This document shows, in pieces, positions 17,072 to 23,884 of a stretch of DNA of 64,000 nt; the first letter of the stretch is position 1; every line of letters begins with the position of its first letter. The translations under genes and the position numbers were made by a program. Location of the stretch: NCBI GenBank assembly GCA_947624575.1, contig CANQKY010000002.1:45009-109008 (forward strand), read 5' to 3'. The notes under the pieces are model-generated. The model was not told the origin of the DNA, made no database searches, and saw only the letters and a program-made list of their open reading frames with translations. The DNA comes from an uncultured Clostridia bacterium. Its GTDB lineage: Bacteria; Bacillota; Clostridia; Oscillospirales; Ruminococcaceae.

Positions 17072-17839
17072 CTATCTGCTTTGGTTTTTCTCAAAGATCG
17101 CCGCCAGCCCGCGGGAAAGCAGATGCGGCTCGAACCGATAGGGACGGCGCAGATAGGGCAGCAGAACCTCGCCCTGCCTGCCGGTCAGCAAAAGTGCCGG
17201 TGGGCGGGAAAAAAGCTCCCCCATGCGATCCGCCATACCGTCGAGCAGTGCGGCAGTACCGACCAGCGCACCGACCCGAAGCGCCTGTGCCGTATCGGTC
17301 CCATATGGCTGTGATACCGGCTGCAGACCCACCTCGGGCAGATTTGCCGTATCCCGATGCAGTGCCCGCAAGCCGCTTTCCACCCCGACCGAAACGGAGG
17401 TGCCGATCAGGCTTCCCTGTTCATCCAACGCCACGATTGTGGTCGCGGTGCCGAGAGAAACGATCACGCAGGGCAGCTCGCCCAGTTTTGCCGCACCGAC
17501 CGCCTGCGCTACTAGGTCACTCCCCAGCATGGCGGCATGATGCACCTTGAGATTCAGTCCCGTCCGAACGCCGGCTGACACGAAAAGCGGCGCAAAGCCG
17601 CAGACCGTTTCCACCGCGCGGGCAAGCAGATCGGTTTTTGCCGGCACCACGCTCGAAAGTATGCTACCGGTGATCTGATCCGCCGTGATCCCATGCAGGG
17701 AAAGTTCTGCCAAAAGAGCCGCCGCTGCATCGTCCGCCGTCCGAAAACCGGAGGAAAAAGCCATGGTGACCCGCAGCGCGTCTCCGTCAAACAGCGCAAG
17801 AGATACCGCGGTGTTCCCGAGATTTGCCGTCAGCAGCAT
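17072..17839 (-). CDS. CoaX-like protein lacking key catalytic aspartates
   Basis: 255 residues aligning along its length with type III pantothenate kinase (ASKHA fold). The phosphate-loop DxGNT is NLGNT here (TANLGNTAVSLALFDGD), and the DFGTATT motif is SLGTATT, so two acidic residues used in catalysis are lost. The middle motif (GADR in the intact copy) is GSDL and keeps its Asp. An intact copy lies at 20090-20854. The ATG at 17839 with GGAGGGG upstream is chosen over a longer frame. It is the first gene of an operon with the ECF S component. It may be a sensor or partner protein; pantothenate kinase activity is doubtful. Confidence 0.8.
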   Translation of the reverse strand: MLLTANLGNTAVSLALFDGDALRVTMAFSSGFRTADDAAAALLAELSLHGITADQITGSILSSVVPAKTDLLARAVETVCGFAPLFVSAGVRTGLNLKVHHAAMLGSDLVAQAVGAAKLGELPCVIVSLGTATTIVALDEQGSLIGTSVSVGVESGLRALHRDTANLPEVGLQPVSQPYGTDTAQALRVGALVGTAALLDGMADRMGELFSRPPALLLTGRQGEVLLPYLRRPYRFEPHLLSRGLAAIFEKNQSR

Positions 17840-17875
17840 GGGCTTCCCCTCCAATCCAAATAATGCCGTAGGTAC

Positions 17876-17904
17876 AGTATACCAAACTTGCAGGAAAAAA
17901 GCAA
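17876..17904 (-). promoter_or_regulatory. Promoter of the CoaX-like/ECF S operon
   Basis: On the minus strand, TTGCTT (17899-17904) and TATACT (17876-17881) have a 17-bp spacer. It begins just past the terminator hairpin of the upstream non-coding unit. Confidence 0.7.
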
Positions 17905-18598
17905 GTAAACACGGGGTCGCCGTATCCAAACGGCAACCCCGTGAGTGAATCGTTGCTTATTCAGTTTTTGGGAATCATAATAACCTGACGCTTAAACTCA
18001 CCTGTTCGGTGGTCTCACTCCCTTGATCTTATTCTGTTCTGATTATCAAACGTACCTTACGCATCGTCATACCTTCTTTACAGGAGACTTCCGTAAACTA
18101 TAATCAGCACATGGGACGATCCTCGTTTTTCTGAAGAATGATCGGAATTAAGATAACCTGTTCATGGGACGATACCCGACTTTCTTAGATTTTTGATGAA
18201 AGACCGTTTCGCTAAATCATCGGAGGATACCCGACCTTTCTGAAAATTCGGGTTCTTTATGATCTCGTTACAAAAACAACTGTGTGCATGGTATGGTTGA
18301 CCGCCGCATCTATATCAATGTTGACCGCTCCTCGGTCACTCGGAAAGATAAACGGCTTAAACGGCGATCGGCTGTGGTACAGAAGGGAAAGCTGCCGCCC
18401 TTTTTAAATCGGGATATCATATCCCCTTAAGCGGTGTGCCGGATAACAATGACCGGCAGACGTGAGCTTCCTTTTACAGGGCTTTGCTTAACCGAGCTTT
18501 TTGTGCGAGATCACAAAAAACGAAAGAGAAAATGATGCTTCTTTACTGTCCATTGGACTCGCCACCTTTCTAAAGCATTTTTGTTTGGATCTTTCCTT
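17905..18598 (-). ncRNA. Large structured non-coding RNA, about 690 nt
   Basis: A gene-free stretch with its own minus-strand promoter and terminator and no reading frame of even 60 codons. Stems visible in the transcript include the pairs 18498-18505/18512-18519, 18438-18442/18453-18457, 18411-18417/18419-18425, 18322-18327/18333-18338 and 18229-18234/18248-18253. A longer-range 8-bp pair joins 18039-18046 with 18100-18107. A motif of the form ATGGGACGATACCCGAC (plus-strand reading) recurs three times at about 54-nt spacing (18111, 18164, 18219). It is less GC-rich than the neighbouring genes. Size and setting resemble large ornate bacterial RNAs such as ROOL or OLE, but no family could be confirmed. 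It does not show the conserved regions of RNase P RNA or tmRNA. Confidence 0.7.
17910..17943 (-). terminator. Terminator of the large non-coding RNA
   Basis: CACGGGGT...ACCCCGTG with an inner GCCGT/ACGGC stem gives about 13 base pairs around a six-base loop. An interrupted T-rich tract follows on the minus strand. Confidence 0.85.
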
Positions 18599-18604
18599 GG
18601 TTAT

Positions 18605-18633
18605 ACTATAACAGACCCGAAAGCGTTTGTCAA
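18605..18633 (-). promoter_or_regulatory. Promoter of the large non-coding RNA
   Basis: On the minus strand, TTGACA (18628-18633), a 17-bp spacer and TATAGT (18605-18610): a near-consensus sigma-A promoter pointing into the gene-free region, preceded by an A/T-rich UP-like tract. Confidence 0.85.
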
Positions 18634-18692
18634 TACTTTTTTTCAAAATTTTTGAAAAAATTTATTTATTTTTTACAACACCCGAAAAACGG

Positions 18693-18721
18693 TTGACTTT
18701 GCGCCTTTGGCAGGGTACAAT
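18693..18721 (+). promoter_or_regulatory. Promoter of the DUF1292 gene
   Basis: TTGACT (18693-18698) and TACAAT (18716-18721) with a 17-bp spacer. It is divergent from the non-coding RNA promoter across an A/T-rich tract. Confidence 0.7.
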
Positions 18722-18746
18722 CTAAATGAAAAAGGAGGAGATACCG

Positions 18747-19052
18747 ATGAGTGAACAGGACACTGCGTTTAACCCCGATCTGATCACGCTGGTCGACGAG
18801 GAGGAAAATGAGCAGGCGTTTGAACTGTTGTCCACCATGGAGGAAGCGGGTGTGACCTATGTGGCACTGATTCCCTATTATGACAATCCTGCCGACTCGC
18901 TCACTGAGGACGCCGAGCTGGTGGTTTTAAAACAGGTGGAGGCAGACGGCGAGGAGATGCTTGCCTCGATCGACGACGATGCGGAATATGACCGGATCGG
19001 GCAGAAGTTTTTGGAAGAGCTGGAAGAGCTCTATGAAGACGAGGAACAGTAA
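18747..19052 (+). CDS. DUF1292 family acidic protein (YrzB-like)
   Basis: 101 residues, strongly acidic, ending in ELEELYEDEEQ. The core LITLVDEEENEQAFELLSTMEEAGVTYVALIPY matches the DUF1292 family found throughout Firmicutes, whose function is not established. The ATG at 18747 follows AAAGGAGGAG. The usual neighbours of this family (alaS, yrrK/yqgF) are absent. It is monocistronic between two RNA genes. Confidence 0.85.
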   Translation: MSEQDTAFNPDLITLVDEEENEQAFELLSTMEEAGVTYVALIPYYDNPADSLTEDAELVVLKQVEADGEEMLASIDDDAEYDRIGQKFLEELEELYEDEEQ

Positions 19053-19059
19053 TTTCCTC

Positions 19060-19088
19060 TTGTAATTCCGCCCGTTCGGTGCTATACT
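19060..19088 (+). promoter_or_regulatory. Promoter of the 6S-like RNA
   Basis: TTGTAA (19060-19065) and TATACT (19083-19088) have a 17-bp spacer, giving a start near 19095. Confidence 0.7.
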
Positions 19089-19093
19089 ACAGT

Positions 19094-19285
19094 TAAAGCC
19101 TACCTTGTGCGTTAGCCCGCATTTATGAATCCAACACTGAAAATTCGGGAGCCAGTTCTCCGACGGCAGGCTGCAGACCTCCCGCCTTTTGGCGGACGAA
19201 GGGAGCGCGAAGCCGTTGGGACGGCACCCACCTGTCTGACGATGGGTTTTTCATTGCGCGGCGACGGCAAGGCGGGTTTTTATTT
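19094..19285 (+). ncRNA. ssrS: Probable 6S RNA (SsrS-like), about 190 nt
   Basis: A strong promoter precedes a region whose ends pair: AAGCCTACCTTG (19096-19107) with CAAGGCGGGTTT (19268-19279), eleven of twelve positions including wobble, followed by a T-rich tract. The interior holds further stems (ACGGC/GCCGT, CTC/GAG around CCGCC-TTTT-GGCGG), giving one long rod with an internal bubble. Length and shape fit 6S RNA, which binds sigma-A RNA polymerase by mimicking an open promoter. The family call rests on architecture and general resemblance, not on a covariance-model score. Another structured RNA is possible. Confidence 0.58.
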
Positions 19286-19292
19286 TCGGGAT

Positions 19293-19337
19293 AATCCCTC
19301 TCATTGCTCACACAATAGAGCATGGGAGGGATTTTCT
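19293..19337 (+). promoter_or_regulatory. Hairpin enclosing the ribosome binding site of the first TauE-like gene
   Basis: AATCCCTC and neighbouring bases (19293-19309) pair with 19318-19333. The 3' arm contains the ribosome binding site GGGAGGG (19324-19330) of the TTG start at 19338, and a T-rich stretch follows. It could terminate the 6S transcript or hide the ribosome binding site. Confidence 0.6.
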
Positions 19338-19688
19338 TTGAAAAAATTTCTGATCCCGCTCATGGGCGGACTTGCCGGTTTTCTAAACGGCTTATTCGGT
19401 GCAGGCGGCGGCGTGATCGCGGTGCCGCTTCTCCAAAAAGCGGGGCTTGACCCCAGGCGGGCGCACGCCACCTCGGTCGCTGTCATCTTCCCGCTGTCGA
19501 TCATCAGCATCTGCTTCTACTTTGCTCAGGGTGCATTGACCGCCGGTGACGCACTCCCCTATCTCCCGTTCGGGCTGGTCGGCGGAGTGGTAGGCAGCAG
19601 ACTGCTAAAGCGGATCAACGCCGATCTGCTTCGGCAGGTGTTCGGAGTGCTTCTGATCCTCTCCGCCCTTCGTATGCTGTGGTCATAG
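19338..19688 (+). CDS. Half-size TauE/SafE (TSUP) membrane protein, first of a pair
   Basis: 116 residues with about four membrane segments. The N-terminal pattern LMGGLAGFLNGLFGAGGG is the TauE/SafE repeat signature; full-length family members (about 250 residues) carry two such repeats. The TTG start is inferred from GGGAGGG 7 nt upstream and the MKKFLIPL-like N-terminus. An upstream extension would run through the 6S-like RNA and is rejected. Family members move sulfite, sulfoacetate or related anions. It probably dimerises with the next protein to make one transporter. Confidence 0.82.
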   Translation: MKKFLIPLMGGLAGFLNGLFGAGGGVIAVPLLQKAGLDPRRAHATSVAVIFPLSIISICFYFAQGALTAGDALPYLPFGLVGGVVGSRLLKRINADLLRQVFGVLLILSALRMLWS

Positions 19689-19697
19689 GAGGCAGAT

Positions 19698-20096
19698 ATG
19701 CTGCGGGCGATCGCTTCCTTTTTGACCGGTGCCGCCGCCTCGATGGGGCTTGGCGGCGGATTTATTCTGGTGCTTTATCTCACCCTGTATGCGGATATCC
19801 CCCAAAGAACGGCGCAGGGGGTAAACTTATTCTTTTTCCTGACCGTATCACTTTTGTCCCTTTACCTGCATTACCGCCACAAGCTGCTGGAAATAAAAAT
19901 CCTGCTGCCCGCCATTGCCGCCGGTATTCCCGCCGTCTGGATCGGCTGTATGGTTTCCGAAAAGCTCGGCAGCAGCCGGCTCCGCCCGCTTTTTGCGGTA
20001 TTTGTGCTGGCAGTGGGCTGTCGGGAGCTGTTTTCCAAAAGAATACAAAAAAATCCTCCAGAGAGAGAACCCTCCAGAGGAAGTGGGAATCACTGA
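19698..20096 (+). CDS. Half-size TauE/SafE (TSUP) membrane protein, second of a pair
   Basis: 132 residues with three or four membrane segments. The repeat signature is FLTGAAASMGLGGGFILVLYLTL. It starts 9 nt after the preceding stop with AGGAGG. Together the two proteins equal one full-length TSUP transporter. The 3' end converges with coaX and overlaps it by a few bases (coaX ends at 20090). The substrate is unknown. Confidence 0.82.
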   Translation: MLRAIASFLTGAAASMGLGGGFILVLYLTLYADIPQRTAQGVNLFFFLTVSLLSLYLHYRHKLLEIKILLPAIAAGIPAVWIGCMVSEKLGSSRLRPLFAVFVLAVGCRELFSKRIQKNPPEREPSRGSGNH

Positions 20097-20854
20097 TGCA
20101 CGGCATAAATCCTTTGCAGTCCCTTTAACGTCAGCGTCTTATCCACATGGGAAAAGCTGCCCGAAATCCTGCCGATCATGCCGGACAGCCCGCCGGTCGC
20201 GACCACGGTGGGCGTACAGCCCATCTCCTTTTCCATCTCCGAAATGATATGCTTCACCGCGCCCACATACCCGTGCAGGATACCCGACTGCATACTCTCG
20301 ACCGAGCTTTTGCCGATCACCTGATTCGGCATCACCAGTTCGACACGGGGCAGCTTGGCGGTATTGCTGATCAGCGCGTCCAGCGAGGTTTTCACACCTG
20401 GATAGATCAGCCCGCCGAGATAGGCGCCGTCCGCCGAAACCGCGTCGAAAGTGGTGGCGGTGCCGAAATCGACCACGATCAGCGGCGCGCCGTATGTCAC
20501 AAAAGAAATATAGGCGTTGACCAGTCTGTCCGCACCGACCTCCTTCGGCTGACCGTACCGGTTTTCAATCGGAACGGTGAGATTCTCCCCGATCACAAAA
20601 GTAGGCACGCCAACATACTTCCGCACCGCGTTATTGACCGAGTACATCACCTGCGGCACCACCGAGCAGATGACCGCCGCCTCCATTTTTTTCGGGTCAA
20701 AACCGTGCAAAAAGAAAAACTGAGTGAGCGGCAGCCCCACCTCGTCCGAGGTGGTGTTCCAATCGGTGAGCAGCCGGAAATTCGCCAGCAGCCGGTCCCC
20801 CTCAAACACGCCGAACTCCATATTGGTGTTGCCGATGTCAATCGCCAAAAGCAT
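20090..20854 (-). CDS. coaX: Type III pantothenate kinase
   Basis: 254 residues, the normal length. It phosphorylates pantothenate to start coenzyme A synthesis. All catalytic motifs are intact: AIDIGNTNMEFGVFEGD at the N-terminus, EVGADRLVNA near residue 100 and VVDFGTATTFDAV near 125. The start is the ATG at 20854 behind AAGGGGAG. It is monocistronic with its own promoter. Its presence means that the degenerate CoaX-like gene at 17072 is not needed for this step. Confidence 0.95.
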   Translation of the reverse strand: MLLAIDIGNTNMEFGVFEGDRLLANFRLLTDWNTTSDEVGLPLTQFFFLHGFDPKKMEAAVICSVVPQVMYSVNNAVRKYVGVPTFVIGENLTVPIENRYGQPKEVGADRLVNAYISFVTYGAPLIVVDFGTATTFDAVSADGAYLGGLIYPGVKTSLDALISNTAKLPRVELVMPNQVIGKSSVESMQSGILHGYVGAVKHIISEMEKEMGCTPTVVATGGLSGMIGRISGSFSHVDKTLTLKGLQRIYAVHQ

Positions 20855-20891
20855 TTCTTTCTCCCCTTAATGTCCACTTTTTCCTCTTGTC

Positions 20892-20920
20892 ATCATACCA
20901 TGTTCCGCTCGTGAAGTCAA
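20892..20920 (-). promoter_or_regulatory. Promoter of coaX
   Basis: On the minus strand, TTGACT (20915-20920) and TATGAT (20892-20897) with a 17-bp spacer. Confidence 0.7.
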
Positions 20921-20999
20921 CGCATGAAGCCGACATTTATGCGTATACTAACCTTGTCCGGATCCAGTTGCCGAGACAGCAAGGAAAGGAAGTTTGCAG

Positions 21000-21461
21000 A
21001 TGAATCCCTATCTGATCCCCTACGCGAAGCAGGAGAAAGACACCGTGGAATTGCTGAAAAAAATCTATCAGACCACCGACATGGGCTGTACCACGCTCGA
21101 CGCCCTGATCGGTCAGATAGAGGACGGTAGGCTGAAGGATCAGCTCCGCCGAGAGTACAGTCACTATCAGCACGCCCAGCAGGAGGCGCGGCACCAGCTT
21201 TACAGCTACGGTCGCCTTCCGCCGGAGCAGAACAAGCTTGTAAAGACCATGGCAAAGGGCGATATTCATCGCAAACTGCTGATGGATCGCAGCACCAGCC
21301 ACATCAGTGAAATGGTAATGCAGGGCGCTTCGATGGGCATTATTGCCGTACAGCGCGCCAAAAACAAAGCGGCGAACGCCACCCAGAAAAGCAGGCAGAT
21401 CGCAGATCATCTGATGCAGCAGGAGCAGGCAAAGATTGAACAGCTCAAATGCTTTTTGTGA
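21000..21461 (+). CDS. Hypothetical helical protein
   Basis: 153 residues, almost entirely predicted helix, with heptad-like charge patterns and a ferritin-like/four-helix-bundle feel (KQEKDTVELLKKIYQTTDMG, then EYSHYQHAQQEARHQLYSYG). No signal peptide or membrane segment is seen. Relatives appear to be uncharacterised proteins of spore-forming Clostridia; I cannot name a family with confidence. AAGGAAAGGAAG precedes the ATG at 21000. Its neighbour across the terminator is sigE. Confidence 0.7.
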   Translation: MNPYLIPYAKQEKDTVELLKKIYQTTDMGCTTLDALIGQIEDGRLKDQLRREYSHYQHAQQEARHQLYSYGRLPPEQNKLVKTMAKGDIHRKLLMDRSTSHISEMVMQGASMGIIAVQRAKNKAANATQKSRQIADHLMQQEQAKIEQLKCFL

Positions 21462-21480
21462 CGGGAAAACGCAACACGCG

Positions 21481-21666
21481 ATGAAAGAAAAAAGGTCGGA
21501 TCTGACCCCGCATACGCTCACACCCGAACCGGTGATTCCGCTCTACCGCACCTATCCGCTGACCCAATACCACAGGCACAGTAAAAACAGCGGCGAGCTG
21601 ATGCCGGTCACCGCGACGGAAAACGCCGTGCAGATGCGGGATTTCAGCATCGAGCATAAGATGTAG
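21481..21666 (+). CDS. Possible small protein of 61 residues
   Basis: Frame from MKEKRSDLTPHTL to FSIEHKM with codon choice like the neighbouring genes, 19 nt after the preceding stop. The ribosome binding site is poor (GGGAAAAC). It is Pro-rich and hydrophilic with no recognised domain. It may be a real small gene co-transcribed with 21000-21461 or an accidental frame. Confidence 0.35.
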   Translation: MKEKRSDLTPHTLTPEPVIPLYRTYPLTQYHRHSKNSGELMPVTATENAVQMRDFSIEHKM

Positions 21667-21682
21667 CGAAAAACAAATCGAA

Positions 21683-21706
21683 GGGGCGCTTCCAATGAAG
21701 CGCCCC
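21683..21706. terminator. Terminator between the hypothetical genes and sigE
   Basis: Perfect 10-bp arms GGGGCGCTTC (21683-21692) and GAAGCGCCCC (21697-21706) around a four-base loop. The T-rich side is on the minus strand. Confidence 0.85.
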
Positions 21707-21716
21707 TCGATCATGC

Positions 21717-22418
21717 TCACAGCACGCCCGAAAGCTCCTGCCGCAGCTTTGCAATGATCCGCTTCTCCAAGCGGGAAATGTAGGACTGGGAAATGCCGAT
21801 CGAATCGGCGACCTCCTTTTGGGTGTGTTCCTCCCCGTCCGCCAGACCGAACCGCATCTGCATGATGAACCGCTCCCTGTCGTCCAGCTCGTTCACGCAG
21901 CGGCGGAGGATCGTGCGCTCGACCTCCACCTCGATATTCTTATGCACGCTGTCACTGTCGGTCCCCAGAATGTCCGACAGCAGCATCTCATTCCCGTCCC
22001 AATCCACATGGAGTGGGTCGTCAATCGAAACCTCGTGCCGCTGCTGAGAAATCTTCCGCAGGTACATGAGAATCTCGTTTTCGATGCAGCGGGAGGCATA
22101 GGTCGCGAGCTTAATATGCCGGTCGGGACGGAAGGTGCCGACCGCCTTCATCAGCCCGATGGTACCAATCGAGATCAGATCCTCCACGCCGACGCCGGAG
22201 GACTCGAATTTCTTTGCGATATATACCACAAGCCGCAGATTGTGAGTCACCAGAATATCCCGCGCTTCGGGATCGCCCGCCTCCAGACGGGCAAACACCT
22301 TTTCCTCCTCCTCACGGCTGAGCGGCGTGGGCAGGGTGTCCGCGCCGTTGATATAATAAACCGCGTCCTCCTCCGCCGAAAACAGGCGGGATATCAACCG
22401 CCTTATGTATCGTAGCAT
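21717..22418 (-). CDS. sigE: Sporulation sigma factor SigE
   Basis: 233 residues. Mother-cell sigma factor of early sporulation, made as an inactive precursor. The pro-region is visible: a basic amphipathic N-terminus ([13 protein letters not shown]) and [14 protein letters not shown] around the cleavage site near residue 27. Sigma region 2 (LVVYIAKKF...[12 protein letters not shown]) and region 4 ([21 protein letters not shown]) follow. It overlaps spoIIGA by 16 nt, the classical spoIIG operon. The sigG gene that often follows in Bacillus and Clostridium is not downstream. Confidence 0.96.
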   Translation of the reverse strand: MLRYIRRLISRLFSAEEDAVYYINGADTLPTPLSREEEEKVFARLEAGDPEARDILVTHNLRLVVYIAKKFESSGVGVEDLISIGTIGLMKAVGTFRPDRHIKLATYASRCIENEILMYLRKISQQRHEVSIDDPLHVDWDGNEMLLSDILGTDSDSVHKNIEVEVERTILRRCVNELDDRERFIMQMRFGLADGEEHTQKEVADSIGISQSYISRLEKRIIAKLRQELSGVL

Positions 22419-23287
22419 ACTGCTTCCTCCTTTTGCTGCAACAATGAATGATGTAGGATCGCATGATAGCTTCCGTCCGAAAGCGGACGGTCTACCACGG
22501 CGATCAGCGCGGGTCGGGCGGACTGCCCGTTTACCTGCACGCTATCGGCGCGAAACGCCCGCAGCAGCCCGTCCCCGCCGATCCCGTGATAGGGTATGCA
22601 CCGCACCCGCACCGCAAAGGGATTGTCGGGTGGCAGGCTGTCCGCCTCCCCTATAAAAAACGGGCAGGTTTCCTTCGGCAAAAGGGGCTTTACCGCCTCC
22701 CATTCGCAGATCAGAACCGGCAGATCGGTAAAGGCGTCCCAAAGCTGATTGCCGGTATCGGGCAGCGCAGTGGTTTGACAGCGTTTGTCCCCCAGTATGA
22801 CGGTCAGCCGGCAGACGGCAGGCAGTGTGCCCTTGCTTTTATGGACCCGCTCCCAGAGCATCAAAACCCCGTATGCCGCAACCGTGCCGACAGCCAGCAA
22901 AACGGCAGAAATATCCAGATACACCACTCCGTGTGCGATGTAGAGGATCTGCGGGCGGAACACCGTCCAGAATAAGATCATCACACCGGCAAACAGGAGA
23001 TTGACGAGAAAAAACACGCCGGTGCGAAAAAGCAGCAGCCGCAATCGGCATTTCCCGAATGCGACCCGCACAAGGACAGCCGCCAAAAACGGCTTTGCGA
23101 CCGCCAGCGGCAGGCTCCATGACTGCGGCAGGAAAATCACGCAGGAAGCAAGGCTCCCCAAAAGCGAAGCGAGCAAAATCCGTTTGACCGACGCATGGCT
23201 GCCGGTCAGCCGCGCGGCGCCGCGAAGCAGAAAGTAGTTCACATACAGGTTTGTCAGCAGCAGAACATCTAAATAGATCGTCTGCAC
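22403..23287 (-). CDS. spoIIGA: Pro-SigE processing protease SpoIIGA
   Basis: 294 residues. The N-terminal half (1-150) has five membrane segments and the C-terminal half is a retropepsin-like aspartic protease domain. The active-site motif is [11 protein letters not shown] near residue 175. It cleaves the SigE pro-sequence at the septal membrane after a forespore signal (SpoIIR). It is the first gene of the spoIIG operon. Upstream are about 155 bp shared with the divergent Cys-rich gene. Confidence 0.93.
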   Translation of the reverse strand: MQTIYLDVLLLTNLYVNYFLLRGAARLTGSHASVKRILLASLLGSLASCVIFLPQSWSLPLAVAKPFLAAVLVRVAFGKCRLRLLLFRTGVFFLVNLLFAGVMILFWTVFRPQILYIAHGVVYLDISAVLLAVGTVAAYGVLMLWERVHKSKGTLPAVCRLTVILGDKRCQTTALPDTGNQLWDAFTDLPVLICEWEAVKPLLPKETCPFFIGEADSLPPDNPFAVRVRCIPYHGIGGDGLLRAFRADSVQVNGQSARPALIAVVDRPLSDGSYHAILHHSLLQQKEEAVCYDT

Positions 23288-23398
23288 CCGTCTTCACCTC
23301 CTGCCTCGTCCTTATTATAAATCAGGCGGAATGGGCGGTTTTGTCAGAAGCGGTCGCCGGTCGCACCTTTTTTTCTTTGGACGCATAGCATGGGGTAA

Positions 23399-23421
23399 CA
23401 GCAGGCCGTTCCTGCTGTTAA
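23399..23421 (+). promoter_or_regulatory. Hairpin before the Cys-rich gene
   Basis: AACAGCAGG pairs with CCTGCTGTT around a five-base loop, ending about 12 nt before the AAAGGAG ribosome binding site. It could be a stabilising 5' leader stem or an operator. Confidence 0.45.
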
Positions 23422-23442
23422 TTCAGCAAAGGAGTTTCATGT

Positions 23443-23841
23443 ATGGCTTGTAGTTCTATCGGACAGGATACAGCCTGCACCACTGACAATACCGTTACCT
23501 TTGCGGACGCCAATTATGCCCTGAGCCGAAGCCGCTCCGGACACGGCAGACCCCATTCCCACCATCGGGACGAGGCTCCTGTAACACCCTGCGGCGGCAA
23601 CTCTGGAAGCAGCTGCCCCTGCGTGACCAACTGCTGCGGACAGGAAGCACCGCTTGACTGCTCTCCGGTCAACTGTATGCAGGAGGGGAACGATATCACA
23701 TATCGCCTGTGCTGCGATCCCAACGGTGTGTGCTGCTACTACGACTGCCGCTGCCGCGACCCGTTCTGGCCGCATTTCGCGCACCCGCGCTGGCTGTGCT
23801 GTAAAGATCTGTATTGTTCCTGTCAGGCAACAAACGGATAA
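23443..23841 (+). CDS. Cysteine-rich protein, possibly spore-associated
   Basis: 132 residues with 19 cysteines, many paired (NCCG, LCCD, VCCYY, LCCK), plus His-rich HSHHRDE near residue 40. It has no signal peptide or membrane segment. AAAGGAG precedes the ATG. No known metal-binding fold is recognised. Position next to spoIIGA/sigE and the high Cys content suggest a spore-coat or metal-binding protein; this is inference. A strong terminator follows. Confidence 0.75.
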   Translation: MACSSIGQDTACTTDNTVTFADANYALSRSRSGHGRPHSHHRDEAPVTPCGGNSGSSCPCVTNCCGQEAPLDCSPVNCMQEGNDITYRLCCDPNGVCCYYDCRCRDPFWPHFAHPRWLCCKDLYCSCQATNG

Positions 23842-23854
23842 ATGCAAAAAGCAA

Positions 23855-23884
23855 GCCCGCAGAGCAAAAACTCTGCGGGCACTT
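23855..23884. terminator. Bidirectional terminator
   Basis: Perfect 10-bp arms GCCCGCAGAG (23855-23864) and 23871-23880 with a T-run on the plus side and A-rich sequence on the other. It is shared by the Cys-rich gene and the convergent phosphopantetheinyl transferase gene. Confidence 0.88.

Noticed and set aside
17905..18598. RNase P RNA or tmRNA as identity of the large intergenic RNA
   Set aside because: The conserved RNase P regions and the tmRNA tRNA-like ends with a T-arm and CCA were not found, and the length is too great for either.
19125..19337. N-terminal extension of the first TauE-like protein
   Set aside because: The extension would be read through the 6S-like RNA and the hairpin, is not TauE-like, and has no ribosome binding site; the TTG at 19338 is well supported.
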